Assembly (NCBI RefSeq): GCF_001423845.1
Contig: NZ_LMPM01000001.1
Location: 1-64,000, forward strand
Source: Sphingomonas sp. Leaf357
Lineage (GTDB): Bacteria; Pseudomonadota; Alphaproteobacteria; Sphingomonadales; Sphingomonadaceae
Length of the DNA: 64,000 bases
Direction of reading: 5' to 3'
Under the pieces are notes generated by a model. It did not search any database, was not told the DNA's origin, and saw only the letters and a program-made list of their open reading frames with translations. The position numbers were made by a program, and so were the translations under genes. Positions 34,335-43,680 of this stretch are shown piece after piece (positions within the stretch are counted from its first letter, which is position 1; the number at the start of each line of letters is the position of its first letter).

Positions 34335-35523
34335 GGCTCCGTCCGGCGCGCTTCCGCTCGATCAGGTCGGCATAATAGGCCATCAGATCCTCGGTATGTT
34401 CGCGATCGCTGCGCACCCGGCCAGCGGCGACATAGGCGGCGCGGCGCAGCATCGGCTGGTCGCGCGCAAACAGGCGACGGATCGCGGCGGCACAAGCGCC
34501 GGGATCGCGCGAGGCGTAGAGTTCGCAAGTCAGCGGATCGGCGATTTCCGCCACGCCGCCGGTATCGGGCGCGATCAGAGGCAAGCCTGCCGCCATCGCC
34601 TCCGATGCGACCAGCCCGAACGGCTCGGCCTCCGATCCGTGGATCAGCGCGTCGCAACTCGCCATGATCCGCGCGAGCCGTTCGCGATCATAGACCGGCT
34701 GGAACATGCGGATGTGCGGCGAGCCGGCGATGCGCCGGTCGATCTTCTTGCTGGCGACTCCGGTGCCGAGCAGGATCATGCCCACCGGCACATGCTGCCC
34801 CGCCTGCACGACCGCGTCGGTGACGAGATCCCAGCGCTTTTCGGGGTGATGCCGCCCGAGACCCAACAGCAAATGCCCGTGCGGCGGCAGGTCGCATTGC
34901 TTGAGCAGCGCCGTGCGCAGAGTCTCGCTGCGGTAATCGGGCGAGAAATGGCCGCGTTCGATGCCCAGCGGCATGGCCTTGTCGATATGCACGCCGCGCG
35001 CGCCCAGGCGTTTCTCCAGCGCGGGGCCGTTGGTGACGACGGCATCGTATTTGTCCAGGAAGCGGCTGAGGTAGCGGCTGTACCAGGCGAACGCGCGTTC
35101 GATCCGCTCCTGCGGGGCCAGCCCTTCGAACCAGCGCAGCGCATAGGCCGAGACGTTGTCGTTGTGCATGAAGAACACGCGCACCGGATCGTACCCGGGC
35201 TGAGGCTGCCATTTGCCGACGATCCAGGCCGGGCGCCACGGCGACGACGTCTCGACCAGATCGGGCTTGAGATCGTCGAGCAACCGCGTGATCGGCGTGG
35301 CATCCCAGAACAGGCCGTAATTCTTGTCGAACGGCAGGCGCGACGCCTTGACGTAGATGATCCGCCCGCCGCCGGGGCGTTCCTCGATCTTGTCCTCGCG
35401 CCCCGCCGCGATGACGATCAGTTCGTGCCCCAGATCGGACATGAGGCCCATCTTGCGATCGATATAGGTGCGCACCCCGCCGCCGGTCGGCGAATAGAAT
35501 TCGTTGACGTCGACGATGCGCAT
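34321..35523 (-). CDS. GT4-family glycosyltransferase
   Basis: 400 aa, two Rossmann domains. The N-terminal part begins MRIVDVNEFYSPTGGGVRTY; the C-terminal part has LGLGRHHPEKRWDLV, and the donor-binding EPFGLVASEAMAAGLPLIA with the EX7E pattern. Cytoplasmic side enzyme transferring an NDP-sugar. Starts 4 nt after the DUF2141 gene stop. With the membrane protein and DUF2141 genes it forms a three-gene operon. Acceptor unknown. Confidence 0.9.
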   Translation of the reverse strand: MRIVDVNEFYSPTGGGVRTYIDRKMGLMSDLGHELIVIAAGREDKIEERPGGGRIIYVKASRLPFDKNYGLFWDATPITRLLDDLKPDLVETSSPWRPAWIVGKWQPQPGYDPVRVFFMHNDNVSAYALRWFEGLAPQERIERAFAWYSRYLSRFLDKYDAVVTNGPALEKRLGARGVHIDKAMPLGIERGHFSPDYRSETLRTALLKQCDLPPHGHLLLGLGRHHPEKRWDLVTDAVVQAGQHVPVGMILLGTGVASKKIDRRIAGSPHIRMFQPVYDRERLARIMASCDALIHGSEAEPFGLVASEAMAAGLPLIAPDTGGVAEIADPLTCELYASRDPGACAAAIRRLFARDQPMLRRAAYVAAGRVRSDREHTEDLMAYYADLIERKRAGRSLNAA

Positions 35524-35527
35524 CGGA

Positions 35528-36049
35528 TCAATCCGCCTTGATGGGAGAAAAGCCGCCGAAGCCGCGTAGATATTGCGCGCGGATCGTGGTGGTGACGGTT
35601 CCGGCCGGCACATCGATCACCGCCTGGGCCAGTTTCGGCTTCGCGCGCCCGAGCCGCTGGTTGCTGGGGAAGCCCGCACCGTCGGACCAGAAGTTGAACT
35701 TGTTCCGGCCGTCGCGATTGTGCGTGAACAGCAATGCGTAGCGCCCCGGGCGCGGCACGCGGATACACATCGCGATATCGCCCGACGCCGGAATGTCGGC
35801 GGTGACGCGGTGGAAAACCTTGCCCTGACGGACCAGATCGTGATCGTCCTTTAGGAAATCCTCTTCGGTCGCGGGATAGAGTTCCAGCTTCAGGTCGCCG
35901 GTGCGATCCTTCAGCCCGACCACATTGACGCGGATCGCCGGGCCGCCGGTGGAACAGGCGGCCGCATCGCCGCCCAGCACGCGCGGCTGTGCCCAGGCGA
36001 TCGTCGGGAAGCCGGCCGCAAGAATCGCGGCCACCACAACAGACTTCAT
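35528..36049 (-). CDS. secreted DUF2141 protein
   Basis: 173 aa. Signal peptide MKSVVVAAILAAGFPTIAWA. The rest is a beta-rich DUF2141 domain (IRVNVVGLKDRTGDLKLELY, RYALLFTHNRDGRNKFNFW, GFPSNQRLGRAKPKLAQAV). Family function is unknown; members often neighbour cell-envelope genes. ATG overlaps the stop of the membrane protein gene (ATGA). Confidence 0.87.
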   Translation of the reverse strand: MKSVVVAAILAAGFPTIAWAQPRVLGGDAAACSTGGPAIRVNVVGLKDRTGDLKLELYPATEEDFLKDDHDLVRQGKVFHRVTADIPASGDIAMCIRVPRPGRYALLFTHNRDGRNKFNFWSDGAGFPSNQRLGRAKPKLAQAVIDVPAGTVTTTIRAQYLRGFGGFSPIKAD

Positions 36050-36978
36050 CCCTTCTTCCTCGTCACCAGACCGTGCAGACCGAACATCGCGATCAGCACC
36101 ACGTGGAACAGCAATTGCATGGCGGCGGTGAGCGCGACCAGTTCCGACAATTCCTGATCCTGCCCGATGATCAGGATCGCAAAGTTGGCGAAAAGCAGGT
36201 CTTTGTTGGGCACGAGCGGCAGGCGCGACACCAGCAGACGCGCCGCGGCCAGGAACAGCCACATGCCGACCGGCACGGTGGGCAGTGCGTAATGCCATGC
36301 GAACGCGATGAAGGTCGAGCCCGCGATCAGGCGCAGGCAGTGGATCGAGAAGATCCACCACAAGGTGCGCCGCGCGAGCGAGAAGACGCGCTTGGAGAAG
36401 ATCAGGAACGGCAGCGACGTGCACATCACGATCACGATCGATCCGATTACTTCCTTCAGATATCCCGCCGCACTGAGCAATTGATAGCCGAGCGGAACGA
36501 CGATCGCGAACAGCGCCAGCGTGATCGTGTTGCCGGCGATGGCGGAGAGGATGCTGACATCCTTCACGGCGCCGAACGGCGCGGCGACCATCCGCGCCTT
36601 GCTGCGTGCCCAGGCGTAGAAATAGGCCTCGCCCGAATATCCGAACACCACCTCGTTCGCGATGCGCTTCTTGATCAGCGCGATCATCCCGCCGACGAAC
36701 GGGATGCCCCAGAGCCGCCGGAAGATGATCCAGTCGCCGGTCGGTGCCGAGAAATACAGCAAGGTGAAGGCGATGTAGAAGGCCGGGCTGGTCGGCACCG
36801 CGCGGTGCAGGCCAGCCAGGCCCGATCCAAGCAATTCGCGCCCCAGCCCGACGACCATCGCGATCGTCAGCAGCCCGCCGATGATCATCGGCCAACGGCT
36901 GCGCATCTGCTTGAGCGGTTCCAGCCCGGCGATATCGGGCGCGAGCGGAATCGGACCATCGATAATCGTGGCGTTCAT
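36046..36978 (-). CDS. integral membrane protein, LPG-synthase-TM-like layout
   Basis: 310 aa with seven to eight helices (e.g. WPMIIGGLLTIAMVVGLG, VIGSIVIVMCTSLPFLIFS, LWWIFSIHCLRLIAGSTFI). Its hydrophobic layout resembles the UPF0104/LPG_synthase_TM family seen in glycan and lipid export or flipping loci, but I cannot name it. ATG at 36978 has GGAAG before it; a GTG at 37005 is an alternative. First gene of the operon with DUF2141 and GT4 genes. Confidence 0.72.
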   Translation of the reverse strand: MNATIIDGPIPLAPDIAGLEPLKQMRSRWPMIIGGLLTIAMVVGLGRELLGSGLAGLHRAVPTSPAFYIAFTLLYFSAPTGDWIIFRRLWGIPFVGGMIALIKKRIANEVVFGYSGEAYFYAWARSKARMVAAPFGAVKDVSILSAIAGNTITLALFAIVVPLGYQLLSAAGYLKEVIGSIVIVMCTSLPFLIFSKRVFSLARRTLWWIFSIHCLRLIAGSTFIAFAWHYALPTVPVGMWLFLAAARLLVSRLPLVPNKDLLFANFAILIIGQDQELSELVALTAAMQLLFHVVLIAMFGLHGLVTRKKG

Positions 36979-37172
36979 CGAGCTTCCGGTTTTCGGGGTG
37001 TCCACCTGGCGAAAATTGTCCGCTGTTGCCGCGCAGTCCGTTGCGGCTAGTCGCGCGCCATAACCGCAGTGTTGCCATGCTGCAACAAATCTGCGGCCAA
37101 GCGATATATTGTACGGCAGGGCGAAGGTGCTTCCCTCCGCGGCCCATCGCGGCCTAGGGGCGGGCCGACCGC

Positions 37173-38312
37173 ATGACCAGCCCCGCCCGCCCCCCGACCG
37201 CCGAGCACATCCTGACCTATGCCGAATCGTGGCGCGGCGGTGGCGTGGAGCGCGTGCAACTCCGACTCGCGCGCGGGTGGATCGCGGCAGGGCGGCGGGT
37301 GACGCTGGTGATCGGCGACGCCAGCGGGCCGCTGGCAGACGAAGTGCCCGCGGGCGTGGAGATCGTGGCGCTCGGATCGCGTGGGCTGGCGCGACTGGCG
37401 CTCAGGCTGCCGCACATCGTCGCGGCGCGGCGGCCCGATCTGATCTTCTGTCCGGGCAATCATTATACCGGCGTGGCGGGCTGGCTGCGCCTGAAACTGG
37501 GCCGGGCCTGTCCGCCGATCGCCGCGAAGGTATCGAACGCGCTGGCGCGGTCGGACCAGGTCGTTCCGGTGTCCCTGATCTACCGGCGCTGGCTGCGATG
37601 GCACCGGCATTTCCTCTCACAACTGGTCGCGATGACGCCGGGCATGGCGGACGAGGTCGCCCGCGCGATGGCGGTGCCGCGCGCGGCGGTCGCGGTGATC
37701 GCCAACCCGCCCGCAATGCCGATTCCCGGCGCCGCCGTGCCCGATCTTCCGGCGGGGCGCTTCCTGCTCGGCGTCGGGCGGCTGGTGGCGCAAAAACGCT
37801 GGGACCGGTTGATCGCCGCGTTGCCGTCGCTGGCGGACCCCGACGTGCGGCTGGTGATCCTGGGCGAGGGCAGCGCGCGGGCCGCGCTGACGGCGCAGAT
37901 CGCCACGCTCGGTCTGGCAGAGCGCGTCACGTTGCCCGGCCACGCTCCGGATCCCCTGCCGGCGATCGCGCGCGCGGCGGCGGTGGTGCTGGTGTCGGAT
38001 TTCGAAGGTGTGCCGGGCGTGCTGCGCGAGGCGCTGGCTTCGGGCACGCCGGTGGTGACGACCGAATCGAGCGTGGCGGTGCGCGAGATCGTGTCCGGGC
38101 CGGAACTAGGGACGATCGTGGCGGCGGACGATCCGACCGCGCTGGTGGCGGCGCTCGATCACTGGCTGACCCCGGGGCGCGTGCGGCCGGCAGCGGTGGC
38201 CCAGCCCGGGGAAGACGCGGCGGACGAGTATCTTGCGCTGTTCGATCGGCTCGTGAGGCTCGGAAGAAGTGGGGACCCGCACGAAGACACGAAAAGGCGA
38301 AGCGAGACCTAG
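37173..38312 (+). CDS. GT4-family glycosyltransferase with repeat-encoded tail
   Basis: 379 aa. LLGVGRLVAQKRWDRLI and VLVSDFEGVPGVLREALASG are the GT4 donor-site blocks with the E-x7-E pattern. Transcribed divergently from the GT4/DUF2141 operon. The C-terminal ~14 residues (DPHEDTKRRSET) are encoded by repeat family E copy 2, which also supplies the stop. No signal peptide: acts at the cytoplasmic face. Acceptor unknown. Confidence 0.9.
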   Translation: MTSPARPPTAEHILTYAESWRGGGVERVQLRLARGWIAAGRRVTLVIGDASGPLADEVPAGVEIVALGSRGLARLALRLPHIVAARRPDLIFCPGNHYTGVAGWLRLKLGRACPPIAAKVSNALARSDQVVPVSLIYRRWLRWHRHFLSQLVAMTPGMADEVARAMAVPRAAVAVIANPPAMPIPGAAVPDLPAGRFLLGVGRLVAQKRWDRLIAALPSLADPDVRLVILGEGSARAALTAQIATLGLAERVTLPGHAPDPLPAIARAAAVVLVSDFEGVPGVLREALASGTPVVTTESSVAVREIVSGPELGTIVAADDPTALVAALDHWLTPGRVRPAAVAQPGEDAADEYLALFDRLVRLGRSGDPHEDTKRRSET

Positions 38313-38377
38313 CGATTTGCCTTCGGCGGATTTCGCGGCTCTGCGGTCACCCTTCGCGGCTTCGTGTCTTCGTGCGA
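38279..38377. repeat. palindromic repeat family E, copy 2, at the glycosyltransferase 3' end
   Basis: GCACGAAGACACGAAAAGGC and its inverted partner TTCGTGTCTTCGTGCG bracket an 80-bp centre. Overlaps the last ~30 bases of the glycosyltransferase gene and its stop. Confidence 0.8.
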
Positions 38378-38385
38378 GCCAACCT

Positions 38386-39015
38386 TTATAGCGGCTTCAC
38401 ACGATCGGGATGCGCCGCCGCGAAAGCGGGCATGTCCGCGCATGCCGCATCCGCCGCCGCGAGTTTCGGCCACGCCGAAACGTCCATCCCGAAGCGTCGC
38501 GCATTGTACATCTGCGGCACCAGACAGACGTCGGACAGATCCGGCGTCGCCCCGCCGAGGAATGGTCCGTCGCCCGTCGCCATCGCCTCCAGCGCATCGA
38601 GCCCAACATCGACCCAATGGCGATACCACTCGTCCTTTGCCGGCTGGTCGGCACCGAACTGCTGCTCCAGCCGCTTGAGCACGCGCAGATTGTCGATCGG
38701 ATGGATATCGGCGACGATCACCAGCGCCCGGGCCAGCACCTGCGCGCGCGCCACCGGATCGCGCGGCACCATCGGCGGATCGGGCCAGGTCGCGTCGAGA
38801 TAGTCGATGATCGCCAGGCTCTGCGTCAGCATCACGCCGTCCACGGCCAGCGTCGGCACCAGGCCCTGCGGGTTGCGCGCGCGATTCTCTGGTCCCGCCT
38901 GCTCCGCCGCGAGCAGGTTCACCGCGACGCTTTCATGCTCTACGCCCTTGAGGTTGAGCACGATCCGCACGCGATAGGCGGCAGACGAGCGCCAGTAGTC
39001 GTAGAGGCGGATCAC
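38386..39015 (-). CDS. maiA: maleylacetoacetate isomerase / zeta-class glutathione S-transferase
   Basis: 209 aa. SSAAYRVRIVLNLKG is the zeta-GST glutathione-binding signature and NPQGLVPTLAVDG the second GST motif; the C-terminal half is helical. Isomerises maleylacetoacetate in tyrosine/homogentisate breakdown, using glutathione. It starts 10 nt after the AI-2E transporter gene, so it is the last gene of the long leftward operon that begins with pyrE, an unusual neighbour for it. Confidence 0.9.
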   Translation of the reverse strand: MIRLYDYWRSSAAYRVRIVLNLKGVEHESVAVNLLAAEQAGPENRARNPQGLVPTLAVDGVMLTQSLAIIDYLDATWPDPPMVPRDPVARAQVLARALVIVADIHPIDNLRVLKRLEQQFGADQPAKDEWYRHWVDVGLDALEAMATGDGPFLGGATPDLSDVCLVPQMYNARRFGMDVSAWPKLAAADAACADMPAFAAAHPDRVKPL

Positions 39016-39025
39016 GCCGGACGGA

Positions 39026-40099
39026 TCATGCGGCGGGGGCCTCGTCGTCCTCGGCGCGCTCGGAACTGCGCTCCAGCGCCACCTTGATCATCGCGGTCAT
39101 CGGATCGGCCAGCGCCAGCCCCAGAATGCCGAACAGGGTACTCGCCAGAATCTGCGCGCCGAGCGTCAGCGCCGGGGGCAGATCGACGGTCTTCTTGGCC
39201 ACCATCGGGATCACGACATAGCCGTCGAACGTCTGCACGACGAAATAGGTCGCCAGCGCGGCGATGCCTGTGTCGGCGCCGGCGCTGAAGCCCACCGCCG
39301 TCATCAGCACGCCGGTGATGAACGCGCCGACATTGGGGATGAATGCCAGGATCGCGGCGATGATGCCCAGCACCATGGCCATCGGCACGCCGAAGAACCA
39401 CAGGATCAGGAACGTCAGCACGCCCTCCAACGCCATGCCGAGCAGACGCCCGGCGAGTAGGCGGCGCATCGTCACGCCCATGCGCTGCATCGTCAGCGCG
39501 AATTCGGCGCGGTTGGCCTCGGGGATCATCCATTGCAGCCCGCGATCGTAGAGCCTCGGCTCCATCGCGATGAACAGGCCGAGCACGAGGATCATGAACA
39601 GGCTGGTCAGCGCGCCGAGAGCGATGCCGAGATACGAGCCGATCTTGCCGACCGACCCCAGCGCCTGTTGCGCGATGCTGCTGAGATCCGATTTGCCCGG
39701 CATGATGCCCATGCTGGCCAGCCAGCCCGACACCTTGTCGAACTGCCCCTCCAGCGTCGCGCGAAGCTGGGTGAATTGCTGCGCGACCTGCACCCCGGTC
39801 AGGTAGAAGGTGCCAAGCAGGAAGGCGACCGTCAGCAGGACGACGATCGTCAGCCGCCAGCCGCGCCCGATCTTCAGCACCTTGCCGAGCAGGCGCACGC
39901 CGCCGTCGAGCATCGCGGCGAAGACCAGGCCGGCGAAGATGATCAGCAGCGGCTGGACCAGCAGCACGATCAGAGCGATCGCGCAGGCGATGCCGAACCA
40001 CACGCTGGCCTTCTTGATTTCAGCACGGACGGCGGGATCGCGGACCTCGTTGGGGCTCGCGCCCGAGATCACCTGCACCTTGTCGTCGGCTGAATTCAC
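39026..40099 (-). CDS. AI-2E family transporter-type membrane protein, GTG start
   Basis: 357 aa, about eight helices: LIVLLVQPLLIIFAGLVFAA, VLGIIAAILAFIPNVGAFIT, TLGAQILASTLFGILGLALA. The FIPNVG and GALADP-like segments fit the AI-2E/YdiK/TqsA family; some members are exporters or Na+/H+ antiporters. The GTG (40099) overlaps the lepB TGA (GTGA), with CAGGAGA upstream. Most residues fit the family; substrate unknown. Confidence 0.87.
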   Translation of the reverse strand: MNSADDKVQVISGASPNEVRDPAVRAEIKKASVWFGIACAIALIVLLVQPLLIIFAGLVFAAMLDGGVRLLGKVLKIGRGWRLTIVVLLTVAFLLGTFYLTGVQVAQQFTQLRATLEGQFDKVSGWLASMGIMPGKSDLSSIAQQALGSVGKIGSYLGIALGALTSLFMILVLGLFIAMEPRLYDRGLQWMIPEANRAEFALTMQRMGVTMRRLLAGRLLGMALEGVLTFLILWFFGVPMAMVLGIIAAILAFIPNVGAFITGVLMTAVGFSAGADTGIAALATYFVVQTFDGYVVIPMVAKKTVDLPPALTLGAQILASTLFGILGLALADPMTAMIKVALERSSERAEDDEAPAA

Positions 40100-41061
40100 T
40101 TCGCGGTCTCCTGCGGATGCAGCGAATTGCCCGCGCGCCCGGAGCGCAGAGCGCCCCACCAGGTCAGCGGGTTCCACGACGCGGTGCCGTCGAGCGAGAA
40201 GGTGATGAATTCGGCGCGCCCGCCGACATATTCCCACGGCACCGCGCCGCCGAGGCCGAGATCCGGCTCACCCAGCGGGAAGCGACTGTCCGAACTACGA
40301 TCGCGATTGTCGCCCATCAGGAAGACGTGGCCCGCCGGAATCGTGATCGGTCCGTAATTGTCGCCGGGGCTGTAGCCGAGATCGACCGTGTCGTAGCGGC
40401 GGCCGTTGGGCAGCGTCTCGGTAACGATGGGCAGGCGGCAATATTGCCTGCCGTCGGCCGCGGTTTCCAGCGCGCCGGGATATTCGTTGTCGGTGCACGG
40501 CAGATTGGCATCGACCGGCACCAGCACATCGTGGATCGGCCCGCGCTGCACCGCCTTGCCGTTGATGTAGAGCACGCCGCCGCGCACCTGCAGCCGATCG
40601 CCGGGCAGGCCGATCAGGCGCTTGATGTAATCGGTGTTGCGGCCCGGCGGGGTGACGATCACCACGTCGCCGCGGATCGGCAGGCGGCCGAACAGGCGGC
40701 CATGGACGAAGGGCAGTTGCACGCCCCAGCTTTCCTCCGGCTGGTGCAGCACCAGCCCGCGGAAGATCGCCGCCGGATTGGGAATCGTCGGCGAGATGAA
40801 CGACCAGCCATAGGGATATTTCGTCACCACCAGCCGATCGCCGGTGCGCAGGATCGGCATCATTGACTCGGACGGGATGTAGAACGGCTTGGCGATGAAG
40901 CTGTGGAAGCCGAGCACGGCGAGGATCAGCCACAGGATGCCCTTCACCTCTTCCCACCAAACCGATTTCGTGGCCTTGGAAGTCGGGGCGGTCGCCGGAC
41001 CGGAATTGGCCGTTTCGGGGGCCATTTCGGGTTCGCCCAGCACCGGAGTCTCGGCCGTCAT
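40096..41061 (-). CDS. lepB: signal peptidase I
   Basis: 321 aa. One N-terminal helix (GILWLILAVLGFHSFIAKPF), catalytic Ser66 in PSESMMP and Lys147 in TDYIKRLIGLPGDR. Cleaves signal peptides of exported proteins. Box E GHVFLMGDNRDRSSDSR is present. In many alphaproteobacteria rnc and era follow lepB; here the AI-2E and maiA genes follow instead. Confidence 0.96.
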   Translation of the reverse strand: MTAETPVLGEPEMAPETANSGPATAPTSKATKSVWWEEVKGILWLILAVLGFHSFIAKPFYIPSESMMPILRTGDRLVVTKYPYGWSFISPTIPNPAAIFRGLVLHQPEESWGVQLPFVHGRLFGRLPIRGDVVIVTPPGRNTDYIKRLIGLPGDRLQVRGGVLYINGKAVQRGPIHDVLVPVDANLPCTDNEYPGALETAADGRQYCRLPIVTETLPNGRRYDTVDLGYSPGDNYGPITIPAGHVFLMGDNRDRSSDSRFPLGEPDLGLGGAVPWEYVGGRAEFITFSLDGTASWNPLTWWGALRSGRAGNSLHPQETAK

Positions 41062-41070
41062 TCGGTATCC

Positions 41071-41475
41071 TCAATCGGTCGGGATGGCCTCGATGATCAC
41101 GAAGGCCTGCGCCCAGGGATGATCGTCGGTCATCGTCAGATGTACGCGCGCGGCGTGGCCGTCCGGTGTCAACGCGTCAAGCCTCGCCTTGGCCCCGCCG
41201 GTCAGCAGCAAAGTCGGCGCGCCGGACTTCGCGTTGACCACGCCGATGTCCTTCATGAACACGCCGGCGCGAAAGCCGGTGCCGACCGCCTTCGAAAACG
41301 CCTCCTTGGCGGCGAAGCGCTTGGCCAGCGTGCCCGCCTTGGTGAACGGCCGGCGCGCAGCCTTGGCGCGTTCGGTTTCGGTGAACACGCGATTCTCGAA
41401 CCGCTCGCCGAACCGGTCGAGCGACGCCTGGATACGCTCGATATTGCACAGGTCGGAGCCGAGGCCGATGATCAC
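41071..41475 (-). CDS. acpS: holo-[acyl-carrier-protein] synthase
   Basis: 134 aa. Attaches 4'-phosphopantetheine to ACP. Motifs [12 protein letters not shown] and [17 protein letters not shown] are intact, carrying the metal-binding Asp and Glu. Start overlaps the pdxJ stop (ATGA); lepB follows after 9 nt. Confidence 0.96.
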   Translation of the reverse strand: MIIGLGSDLCNIERIQASLDRFGERFENRVFTETERAKAARRPFTKAGTLAKRFAAKEAFSKAVGTGFRAGVFMKDIGVVNAKSGAPTLLLTGGAKARLDALTPDGHAARVHLTMTDDHPWAQAFVIIEAIPTD

Positions 41476-42200
41476 CGTGCCGCATCCATCGCGGCACGCA
41501 TGAGCCGAACCGCCTCGCCCAACCCCACGAACATCGCCTCGCCGATCAGGAAATGTCCGATGTTCAATTCCCGCACCTGCGGGATCGCCGCGATCGGAGC
41601 GACATTGTCATAGGTCAGGCCGTGCCCGGCATGCACCTCGATGCCGTTCTTCGCCGCCAGCGCGGCGGCATCGGCGAGGCGGCGCAGTTCCACCGCGCGC
41701 GCTTCGCCGTCCAGTTCGGCATAACGCCCGGTGTGCAATTCGACGACCGGCGCGCCGAGCCGGAGCGCCGCCTCGATTTGCCGCGCATCGGGTTCGATGA
41801 ACAACGAGACGCGGATGTTCGCGCCTTTCAGTTCGGACACCAGGGGCGCGAGGCGGTTATGCTGCCCGGCTGCATCCAGCCCGCCCTCGGTGGTCAGTTC
41901 CTCGCGCTTTTCCGGCACGATGCACGCGGCATGCGGGCGATGGCGCAGCGCGATGGCGAGCATTTCGGCGGTCGCCGCCATCTCCAGATTAAGCGGGATG
42001 GTCAGCTGTTCCGACAGGCGCGCGATATCGTCGTCGGTGATGTGCCGCCGATCCTCGCGCAGATGCGCCGTGATCCCGTCCGCCCCGGCCTCCGCCGCCA
42101 GCAGCGCGGCCCGCACCGGATCGGGATATCCCGCCCCCCGCGCATTGCGCACCGTGGCGACGTGATCGATGTTGACTCCGAGGCGAAGGATGTCGGTCAT
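41472..42200 (-). CDS. pdxJ: pyridoxine 5'-phosphate synthase
   Basis: 242 aa TIM barrel making pyridoxine 5'-phosphate from DXP and 3-amino-2-oxopropyl phosphate. [16 protein letters not shown] at the N-terminus, [15 protein letters not shown] and [11 protein letters not shown] are family blocks. Shares ATGA overlaps with both the preceding membrane protein gene and acpS. Confidence 0.96.
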   Translation of the reverse strand: MTDILRLGVNIDHVATVRNARGAGYPDPVRAALLAAEAGADGITAHLREDRRHITDDDIARLSEQLTIPLNLEMAATAEMLAIALRHRPHAACIVPEKREELTTEGGLDAAGQHNRLAPLVSELKGANIRVSLFIEPDARQIEAALRLGAPVVELHTGRYAELDGEARAVELRRLADAAALAAKNGIEVHAGHGLTYDNVAPIAAIPQVRELNIGHFLIGEAMFVGLGEAVRLMRAAMDAAR

Positions 42201-42682
42201 GTCCGTGCTCCTGTGCCGGCGAACCAGGCGAGTGCCGCCGCCGAGCCAAGTCCCGCCACGGCCTGCATCGCCCGGCCGCCCGGCGGGAGCAGCAGGGCGG
42301 CGGCGTCGAGCGCGGTCATCACGCCGGCCAACCGCAGATAGCGTTCACCGCCGCCGGCCCACCACAGGCCGACGAAATGCACGCCGACGAGTATGCCGAC
42401 CACCGGCAAAAGATAGCCCGTCAGGCCGAGCCGGATCAGCACGATCTGGGCGAACGCGATCGCGGCGAACTCGGCCACTACCGCGACCCAATAGCGATTC
42501 ATCCGGAACAGACCAGTGCGCGGTTCGTGCATCCGCCAGGCGCGCCACGCCAGCACGGCGATCGCCGCCAGTCCGGCAGCGGCGATCGAATAGTACCAGG
42601 GGGCGGGCAACGCGGCCGCACCGACCAGCAGCCACAGGACCGCAAATCCAAGTCCGATCGCTCGCCCGGTGAACGCGCTCAT
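42197..42682 (-). CDS. unrecognised integral membrane protein
   Basis: 161 aa with about five helices: [88 protein letters not shown]. No domain recognised. Overlaps the serine hydrolase stop and the pdxJ start by ATGA, so it belongs to the operon. Role unknown. Confidence 0.75.
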   Translation of the reverse strand: MSAFTGRAIGLGFAVLWLLVGAAALPAPWYYSIAAAGLAAIAVLAWRAWRMHEPRTGLFRMNRYWVAVVAEFAAIAFAQIVLIRLGLTGYLLPVVGILVGVHFVGLWWAGGGERYLRLAGVMTALDAAALLLPPGGRAMQAVAGLGSAAALAWFAGTGART

Positions 42683-43680
42683 GAACAGGCCGCCGCGCTG
42701 AGCAGGTCGTAGGTAAAGCCCTTGCCCTCCCACACCTCGCCGAACCGGAAATCGTCGGACGATCGGTTGGCGAAGACGATCACGACCAAGTCGTCCTCGG
42801 GAAAGATGAAGTTGCGCGTCTGCACCCCGCCGATCTCGCCGTCGCGCTGCACGATCCGCTTCGGTTTCGCACAGCCTTTGAGTTGGCCGGGGAACACCCA
42901 TTGGCCGAGCGCCTGATAGCTGCCGTTGCCTTCAGGCTTCCACAGCTCCTCACGGGTGACAGGCGAAAGAATTTTGCCCGTCATCAGCGCACGATCGAAG
43001 TCGAACACGGAATGCGCCGTACCGATCAGCCCACCTGCGAAACCAAAGGCGGCCAATTCATAGTGCGGCTCGGCCTTGCCCGAAACGAACCCGGGCATAG
43101 CCATCTCGCCTGGCCGCGCCATCGCCATGCCTTTCGGCCATAGGCCCGACATGTCGTCCGAGTCGCCGACGAGGGCGGCCCCGGCAACGATATAATCGCA
43201 GTTATTGTAGCTGAACGGACTGTTCGGCACTGCCGGCTTGGAAATGCAGTACGCTAGATCGGGCACCGGCTTGAGGTAAAAGTCTGGAACGCCGCCTGGC
43301 GACTTCGGCGTATCGTCGGCATTGGCCAAGCCACTGTGATGCGTCAGCAACTGGCGAACCGACACCCCGCCGAACGATGGCCTGTCGAGCGTCTCACCCA
43401 GCGGCATATCCATCGCTCCCGGTCGTGCGGCAGGTGTCGCGTAAGACGCAACCAGATAGGTGGCTACGATCTGCTTGGTGATGGAGGCCAGCCGCCATCT
43501 GCCCCCGGCCTTGTGCAGGGTCTTGCCGCCCGGCGCTACAGAACCATAGCCCTTGTCCAACACCACCGTGTCACCCTTGGCGACCAATACCTCACCCGCC
43601 AGCTTGGATTGCGCCGCGACCATATCGACCCGCGCGACTGTCGGCGTCACTGCCGCAGCCAGAGCGAGCAAAAGGCTCAC
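42679..43680 (-). CDS. serine hydrolase (beta-lactamase/class C-like), GTG start
   Basis: 333 aa. Signal peptide-like start MSLLLALAAAVTPTVA. Class C motifs: SITK (RLASITKQI), YNN (SFSYNNCDY equivalent, YNNCDYIVAG) and a C-terminal GGVQTRNF stretch in place of KTG, so the third motif is weak. Could be a DD-peptidase, esterase or peptidase; not a resistance call. GTG at 43680 overlaps the pyrE stop (GTGA). GC is about 52-57 % in sampled lines, lower than neighbours. Confidence 0.82.
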   Translation of the reverse strand: MSLLLALAAAVTPTVARVDMVAAQSKLAGEVLVAKGDTVVLDKGYGSVAPGGKTLHKAGGRWRLASITKQIVATYLVASYATPAARPGAMDMPLGETLDRPSFGGVSVRQLLTHHSGLANADDTPKSPGGVPDFYLKPVPDLAYCISKPAVPNSPFSYNNCDYIVAGAALVGDSDDMSGLWPKGMAMARPGEMAMPGFVSGKAEPHYELAAFGFAGGLIGTAHSVFDFDRALMTGKILSPVTREELWKPEGNGSYQALGQWVFPGQLKGCAKPKRIVQRDGEIGGVQTRNFIFPEDDLVVIVFANRSSDDFRFGEVWEGKGFTYDLLSAAACS

